Source: Brucella sp. 21LCYQ03
Lineage (GTDB): Bacteria > Pseudomonadota > Alphaproteobacteria > Rhizobiales > Rhizobiaceae
Direction of reading: 5' to 3'
NCBI RefSeq assembly: GCF_023554105.1
Contig: NZ_JAMJWE010000005.1
Span: forward strand, 1 to 64,000
Length of the DNA: 64,000 nucleotides
Below the pieces are notes generated by a model, which was not told where the DNA came from, made no database searches, and saw only the letters and a program-made list of their open reading frames with translations. Below, in pieces: positions 34,751 to 43,241 of this stretch (positions are counted from its first letter, which is position 1; the number at the start of each line of letters is the position of its first letter). A program made the position numbers and the translations under genes.

Positions 34751-34785
34751 AATTAGAGTGCCTGATTAATCTGGGCCCTCTAATT
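34751..34785. terminator. Terminator candidate after the amidase gene
   Basis: AATTAGAG (34751-34758) and CTCTAATT (34778-34785) can pair around a 19-base loop, followed by CTTTATTTT. The A/T-rich arms and following T-rich run make it a possible terminator, perhaps of both the amidase gene and the convergent araC-type gene. Confidence 0.45.
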
Positions 34786-34968
34786 CTTTATTTTCCGCCA
34801 TGAGGTGATATCGGACGGTCATACTCTATTCCATTAAACGCCGCCTTCTACTGGGCTTTTGGCAAAGCAATTCGCTTGGACATATTCGGCATAAAAGAAG
34901 CCCGACCGGCTGCATATGGTCATGCATCCGTTTTGCCCCAAATCAAGACATACATGTTGTCCGGGCTA

Positions 34969-35937
34969 TTATTGGGTAGCAACCTTTAAATGGCGGCTTG
35001 CACCTGGAGTATTACCCATCACACGTTTGTAGGCGCGGCTAAAGGATGCCTGTGATGTATAACCAAGACGATGTGCAACTGTATCGATTGGTAGGCCATC
35101 ACGGGTGAGCCACTGACTTGCGAGCCGCATTCGCAGTTCCGCAGCATACCGTAATGGAGGTATTCCTATTGTAGTTTGGAATCGTCCCGCAAAAACTGAC
35201 CGCGAGATATTGCATTGCGCTGCAAGCTCTTCAACCGACCAATCATGCCCCGGTTCACGATGAAGGGCAAGAATTGCCCGAGCCAGACGGGGATCGCGCA
35301 GCGCGGCAACGAGACCAGTAGCATCGTCGCATCCACACTCAATCCATCCCCGGACGATCATAGCTGCCATGACTTCGGCCAGACGCGCGAGAATGCTTGC
35401 ATACCCTATTCGTCCTGAGCAGATTTCATCCTTCATGGCGGTGAATATTGGTACAAGGCCCGGATAACGCCCATTTTGCGCGTCGGCTAAAATGAAAGGC
35501 GGCATTAGTGAGCCAAGAGCCTGCATGCCGCCTAAATCGAATTCCATGCAGCCGTAAAATAGGATTGCGCTTGGTATATCGCTTATGGACGGGCAGGTAT
35601 TCACCCCGCTGACGCTTTCGCCAAGCGCAGCGACGGCAAAGCGATCAATGGGTTTAGCGCGCACAGTCTCAGCAGACAATAACGCATGTCCCTGGCCCTG
35701 AGGAATAAGCACCGCATTCCCTGCTGTAAGCTGATGCAGACTGCCATCTGAGCAACGCAGAAGCGCTGCCCCGACAGCCAAATAGTGAAAGTATGCATGC
35801 CCCGGCTTGGCGTCAAAGCTCAGGCCAAATTCCGAACCCGTTTGGATGCGACGATATTGAACACCGTTCAGGCGCATTCCGGAAAGCAGTTCGGTCACGA
35901 GATTGGATGACAGTGCGAAAGGATCGGTAGAGGACAT
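34969..35937 (-). CDS. AraC-family regulator with cupin N-terminus
   Basis: ATG 35937 is used; a TTG at 35955 extends it by six codons with no better ribosome site. The 322-residue protein has a cupin-like effector domain (YFHYLAVGAALLRC, AGNAVLIPQGQGHAL) and a C-terminal pair of AraC HTH motifs (WSVEELAAQCNISRSVFAGR, DTVAHRLGYTSQASFSRAYK). The layout matches regulators of the cupin_6 type that often stand beside efflux genes. It is divergent from the second MFS gene, which it probably controls. Confidence 0.88.
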   Translation of the reverse strand: MSSTDPFALSSNLVTELLSGMRLNGVQYRRIQTGSEFGLSFDAKPGHAYFHYLAVGAALLRCSDGSLHQLTAGNAVLIPQGQGHALLSAETVRAKPIDRFAVAALGESVSGVNTCPSISDIPSAILFYGCMEFDLGGMQALGSLMPPFILADAQNGRYPGLVPIFTAMKDEICSGRIGYASILARLAEVMAAMIVRGWIECGCDDATGLVAALRDPRLARAILALHREPGHDWSVEELAAQCNISRSVFAGRFQTTIGIPPLRYAAELRMRLASQWLTRDGLPIDTVAHRLGYTSQASFSRAYKRVMGNTPGASRHLKVATQ

Positions 35938-36043
35938 GTCAGGAGTTTCTATCAAAGAAATAGGAGAATTGAATATAGATCATCTTGATAGCATTGTCTA
36001 GGTTCCATCTTCCGTGAAGAAATATTCCGAAGGTTGAAAGCAT

Positions 36044-37297
36044 ATGAGTGACATTATCTGTACGCACCGTTCCAAAACGAGATGCAGCAGCGAAATTAAT
36101 GAAAACCCGGAATCGGCGGCATGGATTGCAGTACTTTCCCTCACGATGGGTGTGTTTGGTTTGTTGACGGCAGAATACCTACCAGCAAGTCTTCTAAGCC
36201 CTATGGCTGCCGAACTTGGAGTGTCGGAAGCGCTTGCCGGACAAGCAGTGACAGTCACAGCGGTTATTGCAGCGTTCTCAGGTTTACTGCTGCCTGTTAT
36301 GACTCGGAACTTTGATCGTCGGTCGGTGTTGTTGAGTTTGTCTGGACTGATGATTGCTTCGAATTTATTGGTTGCGATATCATCAAGTTTGACAATCCTT
36401 TTATTGATGAGAGTTTTTTTGGGTGTCGCCTTGGGCGGGTTTTGGGCTATGGCGGCGGCAGTTACTATGCGACTGGTGCCGGCATCGGTGTTTCCGCGTG
36501 CCATATCGATTGTGTTTAGCGGTATCGCCGTGGGCTCGGTGGTTGCCGTCCCATTGGGAAGCTATCTGGGAGAGCTTTTTGGCTGGCGAAGCGCTTTTTT
36601 TGCAGCTGCGGCCATCGGACTGGTGACGCTGATCTTTCAGTTGCTAACCCTGCCTAAACTGCCGCCTCGTACAACGACTGCTGGATTGCGATCCGTATTG
36701 GAGGTTGTATTACGTCCGGGTATCGCCATAGGTATGCTGGGGTGCATTCTCGCTCATACCGGTCACTATGCTCTTTTCACATATATTCGTCCTTTTCTGG
36801 AGAGCACCGCAGGAGTGAACGCGGATGGGCTGGCGCTTCTTCTGCTTGGGTTCGGTGTGGCAAATTTTGCAGGGACTCTTCTTGGCGGTTGGATGATGGA
36901 ACGGAGCCTGCGTGCAACACTGGTGGTTATGCCAGCTTTGGTCGGTATAGCGGGTTTAGCACTAGCATTTCTTAACGTAGCTGGTCTTGGATTGGCGCTT
37001 CTTGTTGCATTTTGGGGGCTTGTTTTCGGAGGTGTGCCCGTTGCCTGGTCGACTTGGGTCGCCCGTTCCGTTCCCGATCAGGCAGAAAGCGCGGGTGGAA
37101 TGGTTGTCGCCTCCGTACAGGGCGCAATCGCTGCGGGAGCTGCTGCGGGGGGATTCATGTTTGGACTGAACGGTATCATCGGCGTATTTGTCAGTGGTAG
37201 CTGCATAATGTTCGTTGCAGCATTGGTGATCATGCTTTTCGTGAAAATGCCTGTATTGCGCACAGGAGAAAGCAAGACGGCCGGCGTACATTTGTGA
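36044..37297 (+). CDS. MFS transporter, DHA1 (AraJ/YdhP-like) efflux type
   Basis: The 417-residue protein has 12 predicted helices starting at about residue 25 (AWIAVLSLTMGVFGLLTAEY), with NFDRRSVLLSLS between helices 2 and 3 and MRVFLGVALGGFWAMA in helix 4. This is typical of the DHA1 drug or sugar efflux group. An AraC-type regulator is divergent at 107 bases, the common pairing for inducible efflux. A perfect 14-bp hairpin follows 25 bases after the stop. Substrate cannot be predicted. Confidence 0.88.
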   Translation: MSDIICTHRSKTRCSSEINENPESAAWIAVLSLTMGVFGLLTAEYLPASLLSPMAAELGVSEALAGQAVTVTAVIAAFSGLLLPVMTRNFDRRSVLLSLSGLMIASNLLVAISSSLTILLLMRVFLGVALGGFWAMAAAVTMRLVPASVFPRAISIVFSGIAVGSVVAVPLGSYLGELFGWRSAFFAAAAIGLVTLIFQLLTLPKLPPRTTTAGLRSVLEVVLRPGIAIGMLGCILAHTGHYALFTYIRPFLESTAGVNADGLALLLLGFGVANFAGTLLGGWMMERSLRATLVVMPALVGIAGLALAFLNVAGLGLALLVAFWGLVFGGVPVAWSTWVARSVPDQAESAGGMVVASVQGAIAAGAAAGGFMFGLNGIIGVFVSGSCIMFVAALVIMLFVKMPVLRTGESKTAGVHL

Positions 37298-37321
37298 ACA
37301 ACACGGATGAGATTGGATTGG

Positions 37322-37353
37322 TTTGGGGAAGGTTTTTAGAAACCTTCCCCAAA
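37322..37353 (+). terminator. Strong hairpin after the DHA1 transporter gene
   Basis: The arms at 37322-37335 (TTTGGGGAAGGTTT) and 37340-37353 form 14 perfect pairs around TTAG. There is no long T-run after it, but stem strength and placement 25 bases after a stop codon make termination the likely role. Confidence 0.65.
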
Positions 37354-37572
37354 TGAGCAATCCCGAAAGTGGAAACGCGCAAATGCCAAACCACACAACG
37401 GCTATTCGGGTCCATAGATGCTCCTTCGTTCCTCGGTGCAACAATGCGCAGTATCACCCGAAAGACAGTGTGGATGGTTGAATGCTAAGTGGGTCGAAGG
37501 TCTGTTGGACCTCGTTTTTCGGGCGAGAAAATTCCTGCGATTTGAAACAGGTTAGCAGTGGGAGAGAGAAAT

Positions 37573-38538
37573 ATGCGTCGTAAAAAGCTTTGTGAGGTAG
37601 CGGCCTCGCCAACATCTTTGCTACTGAGTGGTCGTGTACCAATGGCCGTTTTGATACAGGTACTTGCTGTTGCTCGGTATTTTAGTTTTTATAGGGCAGC
37701 ACAAGCTCTCGGAACAAGTCAATCCAGCGTTAGCACAAGAATAAAAGCGTTTGAGACTGATCTGGGAATCGCTCTGTTCGACCGTAATACGCGCGGCGTG
37801 CGCTTAACAGAAGCAGGACGTCGTTTTGTCAACGAGATCAACGATGCAATGGGGATCTTGGACCGTGCTATCAACACAGCTGGGATGCGCGCGAATGGCC
37901 AAAATGGTGCAGTTAGAATAGGCATTCATGCTATCACGACGGGTTGCTTTCTAGACCGCATGCTGGGGGTATTTTATACCAAGTATCCGCAGGTCCGTTT
38001 GACCATCACTGAGGGTACGGCACAGGACGCTTGCTCTATGCTCCGCGAGAGTGTGCTTGATGTGGCCTTTATGGCAAGTACCTACGAAATTCCCGACCTT
38101 AACTCCCGCATAATTTGGCGTGACCGTCTCATGGTAGCATTACCGGCGCGACATCTATTGGCAACCCGACATGATGTCGAATGGCGGCAACTAGCAAAGG
38201 AAACATTTATCGTACGTCAAGGTGGTGCCGGACCTCAGGTACATGACTTGATTGTGGCGCGTTCCGTAGGAAAATGGCCTACACCTGAAATCATTCGGGT
38301 CAATGTCGAACGCTATACACTGATGCGAATGATAGCGGTTGGGCACGGCATTTCTTTATTTTTTCAATCAGGTGCAACTCCTTGTGCAACGAATGTGGTC
38401 TTCTTGCCGATACGTGATGAGCTTGAAGCTATACCGTTTTCAGCCGTTTGGTCGCCACGAAATCGAGATCCCGCGCTTTCGAACTTGCTTATGATTGCGC
38501 AAAAAATGAGTAGCAACATTCCGCAACCTATTTCTTGA
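37573..38538 (+). CDS. LysR-family regulator of the ICE type
   Basis: ATG 37573 follows GGGAGAGAG. The 321-residue protein has the LysR HTH (YFSFYRAAQALGTSQSSVST, then LGIALFDRNTRGVRLTEAGR) and an effector domain ending in FSAVWSPRNRDPALSNLL. That last segment closely resembles LysR proteins encoded just before virD4 in many alphaproteobacterial ICEs, so this gene is probably backbone, not cargo. It may sense a metabolite and control transfer. The 500 bases before virD4 show no other gene. Confidence 0.85.
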   Translation: MRRKKLCEVAASPTSLLLSGRVPMAVLIQVLAVARYFSFYRAAQALGTSQSSVSTRIKAFETDLGIALFDRNTRGVRLTEAGRRFVNEINDAMGILDRAINTAGMRANGQNGAVRIGIHAITTGCFLDRMLGVFYTKYPQVRLTITEGTAQDACSMLRESVLDVAFMASTYEIPDLNSRIIWRDRLMVALPARHLLATRHDVEWRQLAKETFIVRQGGAGPQVHDLIVARSVGKWPTPEIIRVNVERYTLMRMIAVGHGISLFFQSGATPCATNVVFLPIRDELEAIPFSAVWSPRNRDPALSNLLMIAQKMSSNIPQPIS

Positions 38539-39038
38539 TAGTTTACGATACATTGTGACAGATATTGCTTGTTTAGAGTAGCGCTAGCTCTTAGGGGAAA
38601 CATTCCTCGTCCGCTATGGGAGCACCATGCACCAAGATGTTCCGATCCAGCTCGTCGATGTAAGCTGTAGCGCGCTGTTGTCGATGGATACGGCAAAGCA
38701 CGGTATTTTTCTCTTCGTCGAGGAAAGTGTGACTGCCAGCACAGCAAACGTCGACTTCCTACCTGTCCTTGACAACTATGACCATCTCATTTTTAGATCG
38801 TCTGATCAGCGGGTAATCGTAATTCTGCGATTTTGTGCCCTTTCACTTTTGCGACGAAAAACGGGTCGCTCACATTCGGCATATGACTTGCTACAATCGT
38901 CGGTAAGGGTATCGCTGTGACCCGTCCTTTTTACCGCCTGTAATATCCTACTGCCGTCGGGCAAGCACTTTTCTGTTGCCACTCGCGTAAATTGCTATTC
39001 TCTGATCGGCTCCGTCTCTTTTGCCGATTGGAGCCACT
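38539..39038. other. Gene-free stretch between LysR and virD4
   Basis: A 97-codon plus frame at 38627-38920 starts MHQDVPIQLVDVSC but shows no family features and has no ribosome site I trust. From about 38.93 kb the sequence regains the high GC content of the transfer genes. Probable right junction of the cargo and promoter region for virD4-trb. No clear promoter is picked out. Confidence 0.4.
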
Positions 39039-41024
39039 ATGCGTGGAGGCCGGATACTCTGGGGCCAGATCATTGTCGTGTTCACCATCGTCGTGGTAAT
39101 GATCTGGGCTGCGACACAATGGGTGGCTTTCCGGCTCGGCTTCCAGCCCCAGCTCGGCAATCCCTGGTTCGATATTGCCGGCTGGCCGTTTTATTATCCA
39201 CCAGCATTCTTCTGGTGGTGGTTTTCCTATGACGCCTATGCGCCCGGCATCTTTACCGAAGGCGCGTTCATCGCCACGTCCGGGGCGGTTCTTGCCATAA
39301 CTGCCGCCTTCCTCATGTCGATCATCCGGGCACGGGAAACCCGCAATGTCGCCACCTACGGTTCGGCGCGATGGGCCGAGGACAAGGAAATCCATGCGGC
39401 CGGATTGCTCGGCCTCGATGGCGTCGTGTTGGGGCGGCACAGCAAGGATTATCTGCGCCATGACGGTCCCGAGCACGTCCTGTGTTTCGCTCCTACAAGG
39501 TCGGGCAAGGGCGTTGGCCTTGTGGTGCCGACGCTGTTGACGTGGCCGGGAAGCTGCATCGTCCACGACATCAAGGGAGAAAACTGGACGCTGACAGCGG
39601 GCTTTCGTTCTCGCCACGGTCGCGTCCTGTTGTTCGACCCGACCAATGCGAAGTCCTCCGCCTATAATCCGTTGCTGGAGGTGCGGCAGGGCGAATGTGA
39701 AGTCCGCGACGTGCAGAATATCGCGGACATATTGGTCGATCCCGAAGGTAGTCTCGACAAGCGAAACCATTGGGAAAAGACCTCTCACTCGCTTCTGGTC
39801 GGCGCGATCCTCCATGTCCTCTATGCCGAGCGGGACAAAACCTTGTGCGGTGTCGCCAATTTCCTGTCCGATCCCCGTCGCCCGGTCGAGGCGACCTTGC
39901 GCGCGATGATGGACACGCCGCATCTGGGCGAAGCCGGCGTTCATCCCGTCATCGCCTCATCGGCGCGCGAGCTGCTGAACAAGAGCGAGAACGAGCGGTC
40001 GGGCGTGCTGTCCACTGCCATGTCGTTTCTCGGCCTCTATCGCGATCCGGTCGTGGCGCGCGTCACGGACCGCTGCGACTGGCGGATTGCCAATCTGGTC
40101 GGCAGCCGCCGGCCGGTCACACTCTACCTTGTCGTGCCGCCGTCCGACATCAACCGGACCAAGCCGCTGATCCGGCTCATCCTCAACCAGATCGGCCGCA
40201 GGCTGACCGAGGAACTGACCCTATCCGGCAAGCGGCATCGGCTGCTCATGATGCTGGACGAGTTTCCCGCATTGGGCAGGCTCGACTTCTTTGAATCGGC
40301 GCTCGCCTTCATGGCGGGCTACGGCCTCAAATCCTTCCTGATCGCCCAATCGCTCAACCAGATCGAACGCGCCTATGGGCCGAACAACAGCATTCTCGAC
40401 AATTGCCATGTGCGCGTCGCCTTCGCCACCAATGACGAGCGCACCGCCAAGCGTGTGTCGGACTCGCTCGGCACGGCGACCGAAATGCGCGATTCCACCA
40501 ACTATGCAGGGCATCGGCTGGCTCCATGGTTGGGACATCTGATGGTGTCGCGGCAGGAGACGGCACGGCCGCTGCTGACGCCGGGCGAGATCATGCAGCT
40601 TCCGCCCGCCGACGAGATCGTCATGGTCGCGGGCACGCCGCCGATCCGGGCAAAGAAGGCCCGCTATTTCGAGGATGCGCGATTGCAGGAGCGCATCCTG
40701 CCGCCGCCCGAGCTCCCATCCGCACCAGTGGCGAAGCCAGCAACCGACGACTGGACGAGCCGCGTCATCGTAGCAGCGGACGAGCCAGCGACGACCGCCG
40801 CCAGTGGCGTCGAGGGCGATCCCAACAATGCCGGCATCCGACGCGAGCCGGAATTGCCAAGCCAAGAGGAAATCGTCCCGCCGCCGACACCGCCAGCCCA
40901 GGAGTTCGACATTTTAGACGACGAGCCGGACGTGGACGCCGCCAAGGCCCGCGCGCTGCGCTCGCGGATGCGGATGATCGCCCGGCAGGCGTCCATGAAT
41001 CCCGATGACGGCATCGAGCTTTGA
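39039..41024 (+). CDS. traG: VirD4/TraG coupling protein
   Basis: ATG 39039 has GGAG five bases upstream; TTG 39021 is less likely. The 661-residue ATPase has two N-terminal membrane segments (about 6-28 and 73-95), Walker A APTRSGKGVG (151-160) and Walker B LLMMLDEFPALG. It connects the relaxosome to the Trb channel and pumps DNA. The last 100 residues are proline-rich and acidic. The next gene starts ten bases downstream, and the trb genes follow, so this opens the transfer operon. Confidence 0.92.
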   Translation: MRGGRILWGQIIVVFTIVVVMIWAATQWVAFRLGFQPQLGNPWFDIAGWPFYYPPAFFWWWFSYDAYAPGIFTEGAFIATSGAVLAITAAFLMSIIRARETRNVATYGSARWAEDKEIHAAGLLGLDGVVLGRHSKDYLRHDGPEHVLCFAPTRSGKGVGLVVPTLLTWPGSCIVHDIKGENWTLTAGFRSRHGRVLLFDPTNAKSSAYNPLLEVRQGECEVRDVQNIADILVDPEGSLDKRNHWEKTSHSLLVGAILHVLYAERDKTLCGVANFLSDPRRPVEATLRAMMDTPHLGEAGVHPVIASSARELLNKSENERSGVLSTAMSFLGLYRDPVVARVTDRCDWRIANLVGSRRPVTLYLVVPPSDINRTKPLIRLILNQIGRRLTEELTLSGKRHRLLMMLDEFPALGRLDFFESALAFMAGYGLKSFLIAQSLNQIERAYGPNNSILDNCHVRVAFATNDERTAKRVSDSLGTATEMRDSTNYAGHRLAPWLGHLMVSRQETARPLLTPGEIMQLPPADEIVMVAGTPPIRAKKARYFEDARLQERILPPPELPSAPVAKPATDDWTSRVIVAADEPATTAASGVEGDPNNAGIRREPELPSQEEIVPPPTPPAQEFDILDDEPDVDAAKARALRSRMRMIARQASMNPDDGIEL

Positions 41025-41034
41025 AAGAGCACCC

Positions 41035-41496
41035 ATGACAAACCGCACCCGCATGAATGTCTATTTCGACCCGGAGCTGCTCAAACAGGTCGAGGCGCTG
41101 TCGCTGCGCCGACAGGTCTCCAAGTCCGCCATCATCGAGGCGGCGGTTGCATCCTTCCTGTCGGGCGACACGTCGGATCGGCTGGAAGCGGCCATGTCGC
41201 GCCGCCTCGACAAGATCGGCCGTCAGATTGGAACGCTGGACGAGGATCTCGCCGTGCTCGGCGAGACCCTTTCCTTGTTCGTCCATTTCTGGCTGACGAT
41301 GACCCCGCCGTTGCCGGACAGCGCCAAGCAATCCGCACGCATCAAGGGAAATGAGCGGTTCGAGGGCTTCATGCAGAACCTTGGCCGCCGGCTGGCGACT
41401 GGAGACAGGTTCCTCAAAGAGTTGTCACGCGACATAGATTCGCTGCACGACAGTCCGCCGCAAGATCAAACCGGCGCCGATGGCGACGCAGCCTAG
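41035..41496 (+). CDS. CopG-family ribbon-helix-helix protein
   Basis: The 153-residue protein begins with an RHH DNA-binding domain (RMNVYFDPELLKQVEALSLR, then VSKSAIIEAAVASFL) and continues with helices. Homologues sit between virD4 and trbB in many ICEs and may regulate the operon or act in the relaxosome. ATG 41035 lies ten bases after the traG stop. A 144-base spacer follows before trbB. Confidence 0.85.
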   Translation: MTNRTRMNVYFDPELLKQVEALSLRRQVSKSAIIEAAVASFLSGDTSDRLEAAMSRRLDKIGRQIGTLDEDLAVLGETLSLFVHFWLTMTPPLPDSAKQSARIKGNERFEGFMQNLGRRLATGDRFLKELSRDIDSLHDSPPQDQTGADGDAA

Positions 41497-41640
41497 ATTT
41501 TCAACCCATCCTATTTACCGCCGATAGCCGCCGATCACCGCATCCTCTTCGATACTTGTTGAAGCGGCCTGATTTTAGGCTCTTTTAATCAACCCCGTTG
41601 CGGGGTCCGTCTTTTGTGCCCCGCCGGAAATGGGGCCGTT

Positions 41641-42621
41641 ATGACGACACATCACCACAAACCGGAGGCGATCGCACGCGGCGCGCGGATGCTGCGCACC
41701 GCGCTCGGGGCATCCATTGCCCGGTTTCTGGAAGATCCCGGTGTGGTCGAGGTGATGCTGAACCCTGATGGTCGTATCTGGGTGGATCGGCTGTCCGAAG
41801 GGTTGGCCGATACGGGGGAGAGGCTGTCCGCTGCCGATGGCGAGAGGATTGTGCGCCTCGTCGCCCATCATGTCGGCGCAGAGGTTCATGCCCGCAACCC
41901 GCGCGTCTCGGCAGAGCTTCCAGAAACCGGCGAACGGTTCGAGGGGCTATTGCCGCCCGTTGTCGCCGCACCTGCCTTCGCCATCCGCAAGCCAGCCGTC
42001 GCGGTGTTCACGCTCGACGACTATGTGGCCGCCGGGATCATGACCAGTCTTCAGGCCGAAGTGCTGCGCCTGAATGTCGCCACGCGCGCCAACATCCTTG
42101 TCGCGGGCGGCACCTCTACCGGCAAAACCACACTGACCAATGCGCTGCTGGCCGAGGTGGCGAAGACCTCGGATCGCGTGGTCATCATCGAAGACACGCG
42201 CGAGCTGCAATGCGCCGCGCCGAATCTTGTCGCCATGCGCACGAAGGATGGCGTTGCCACGCTTTCCGATCTGGTGCGCTCTTCGCTGCGCCTGCGCCCT
42301 GATCGCATTCCGGTCGGTGAGGTCCGCGGTTCCGAAGCCCTCGATCTGCTCAAAGCCTGGGGAACAGGCCATCCCGGCGGCATCGGCACCATCCATGCTG
42401 GTTCCGGCATCGGTGCACTGCGCCGTCTCGAACAGCTCATTCAGGAAGCCGTCATTACCGTCCCGCGCGCGCTGATCGCCGAGACCATCGACCTTGTTGC
42501 TGTCCTTGCCGGGCGCGGATCTTCCCGCCGTCTGGTCGAACTCGCCCGCGTCGATGGGCTGGGACCCGACGGCGACTACGCAATCACCCCCGCAACCACC
42601 TCGAAAGGAGATCCTTCATGA
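41641..42621 (+). CDS. trbB: TrbB, VirB11-like transfer ATPase
   Basis: The 326-residue hexameric ATPase has an N-terminal domain ([20 protein letters not shown]), Walker [17 protein letters not shown] (154-169), an Asp box [10 protein letters not shown], and the His box [12 protein letters not shown]. It powers pilus assembly and DNA export from the cytoplasmic face of the channel. ATG 41641 is used. The stop overlaps the trbC start by four bases. Confidence 0.93.
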   Translation: MTTHHHKPEAIARGARMLRTALGASIARFLEDPGVVEVMLNPDGRIWVDRLSEGLADTGERLSAADGERIVRLVAHHVGAEVHARNPRVSAELPETGERFEGLLPPVVAAPAFAIRKPAVAVFTLDDYVAAGIMTSLQAEVLRLNVATRANILVAGGTSTGKTTLTNALLAEVAKTSDRVVIIEDTRELQCAAPNLVAMRTKDGVATLSDLVRSSLRLRPDRIPVGEVRGSEALDLLKAWGTGHPGGIGTIHAGSGIGALRRLEQLIQEAVITVPRALIAETIDLVAVLAGRGSSRRLVELARVDGLGPDGDYAITPATTSKGDPS

Positions 42622-42950
42622 TCCGCACGATTTCGCGCGGCTGCTGCATCATGGCAACCGCCGCTGCCACTGTCTCCATCAGCCTGATGCTGGCACCTGC
42701 CGCACACGCCTCCGGCTCCTCCATGCCCTGGGAGGCACCACTTCAGTCGATCCTCCAGTCGATCGAGGGTCCTGTCGCCAAGATCATCGCGGTGATCGTC
42801 ATCATCGCCACGGGCCTTGCACTGGCCTTCGGTGATACATCCGGCGGATTCCGCCGCCTGATCCAGATCGTCTTCGGTCTGTCTATCGCATTCGCCGCCA
42901 GTTCGTTTTTCCTGTCGTTCTTCTCGTTCGGCGGCGGAGCGCTCATCTGA
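42618..42950 (+). CDS. trbC: TrbC, conjugative pilin precursor
   Basis: The 110-residue protein has a signal peptide ending near AAHASG and two hydrophobic helices (IIAVIVIIATGLALAF, then LIQIVFGLSIAFAASSFFLS), as in VirB2/TrbC pilins. TraF in this element is the likely processing enzyme. Its gene overlaps trbB by four bases and trbD by one. The segment QSIEGPVAKI is also seen in the remnant at 51.3 kb. Confidence 0.92.
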   Translation: MIRTISRGCCIMATAAATVSISLMLAPAAHASGSSMPWEAPLQSILQSIEGPVAKIIAVIVIIATGLALAFGDTSGGFRRLIQIVFGLSIAFAASSFFLSFFSFGGGALI

Positions 42951-43231
42951 TGGCGGGCGGCCTCGAACAGCTCGACGCGGTGCCAGGGTTTTCGATCCCG
43001 GTTCATCGGGCGCTGACCGAGCATATCCTGCTCGGCGGTGCACCGCGCTCCATCGCCATTGTGAACGGCACGCTGGCCGGAGCCGTCGGCCTCGGCCTTC
43101 GTCTCTGGCTGGTTGGCATCGCCATCTGGGCGGTCGGACACTTCCTCGCGGTATGGGCAGCTAAACGCGATCCGCTCTTCGTCGAAGTCGGGCGCAGGCA
43201 TCTGCGCATCCCCGGTCATATGTCTGTGTGA
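42950..43231 (+). CDS. trbD: TrbD, VirB3-like
   Basis: The 93-residue protein begins with a GFSIPVHRALTEHILLGGAPR segment, then a hydrophobic stretch (about 38-68) and WAAKRDPLFVEV near the end. It is the VirB3 equivalent and an inner-membrane partner of TrbE. Start ATG overlaps the trbC stop (TGATG). The last 25 codons recur in degraded form at 51368-51448. Confidence 0.92.
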   Translation: MAGGLEQLDAVPGFSIPVHRALTEHILLGGAPRSIAIVNGTLAGAVGLGLRLWLVGIAIWAVGHFLAVWAAKRDPLFVEVGRRHLRIPGHMSV

Positions 43232-43241
43232 GGGCGCGAGC

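Noticed and set aside
38931..39944. 337-codon minus frame opposite virD4
   Set aside because: Antisense shadow of the high-GC virD4 gene.
17756..41545. Shared 15-base word ATAGCCGCCGATCAC near 17760 and 41527
   Set aside because: Short and single; no extended similarity on either side, so it may be chance or a generic intergenic word.
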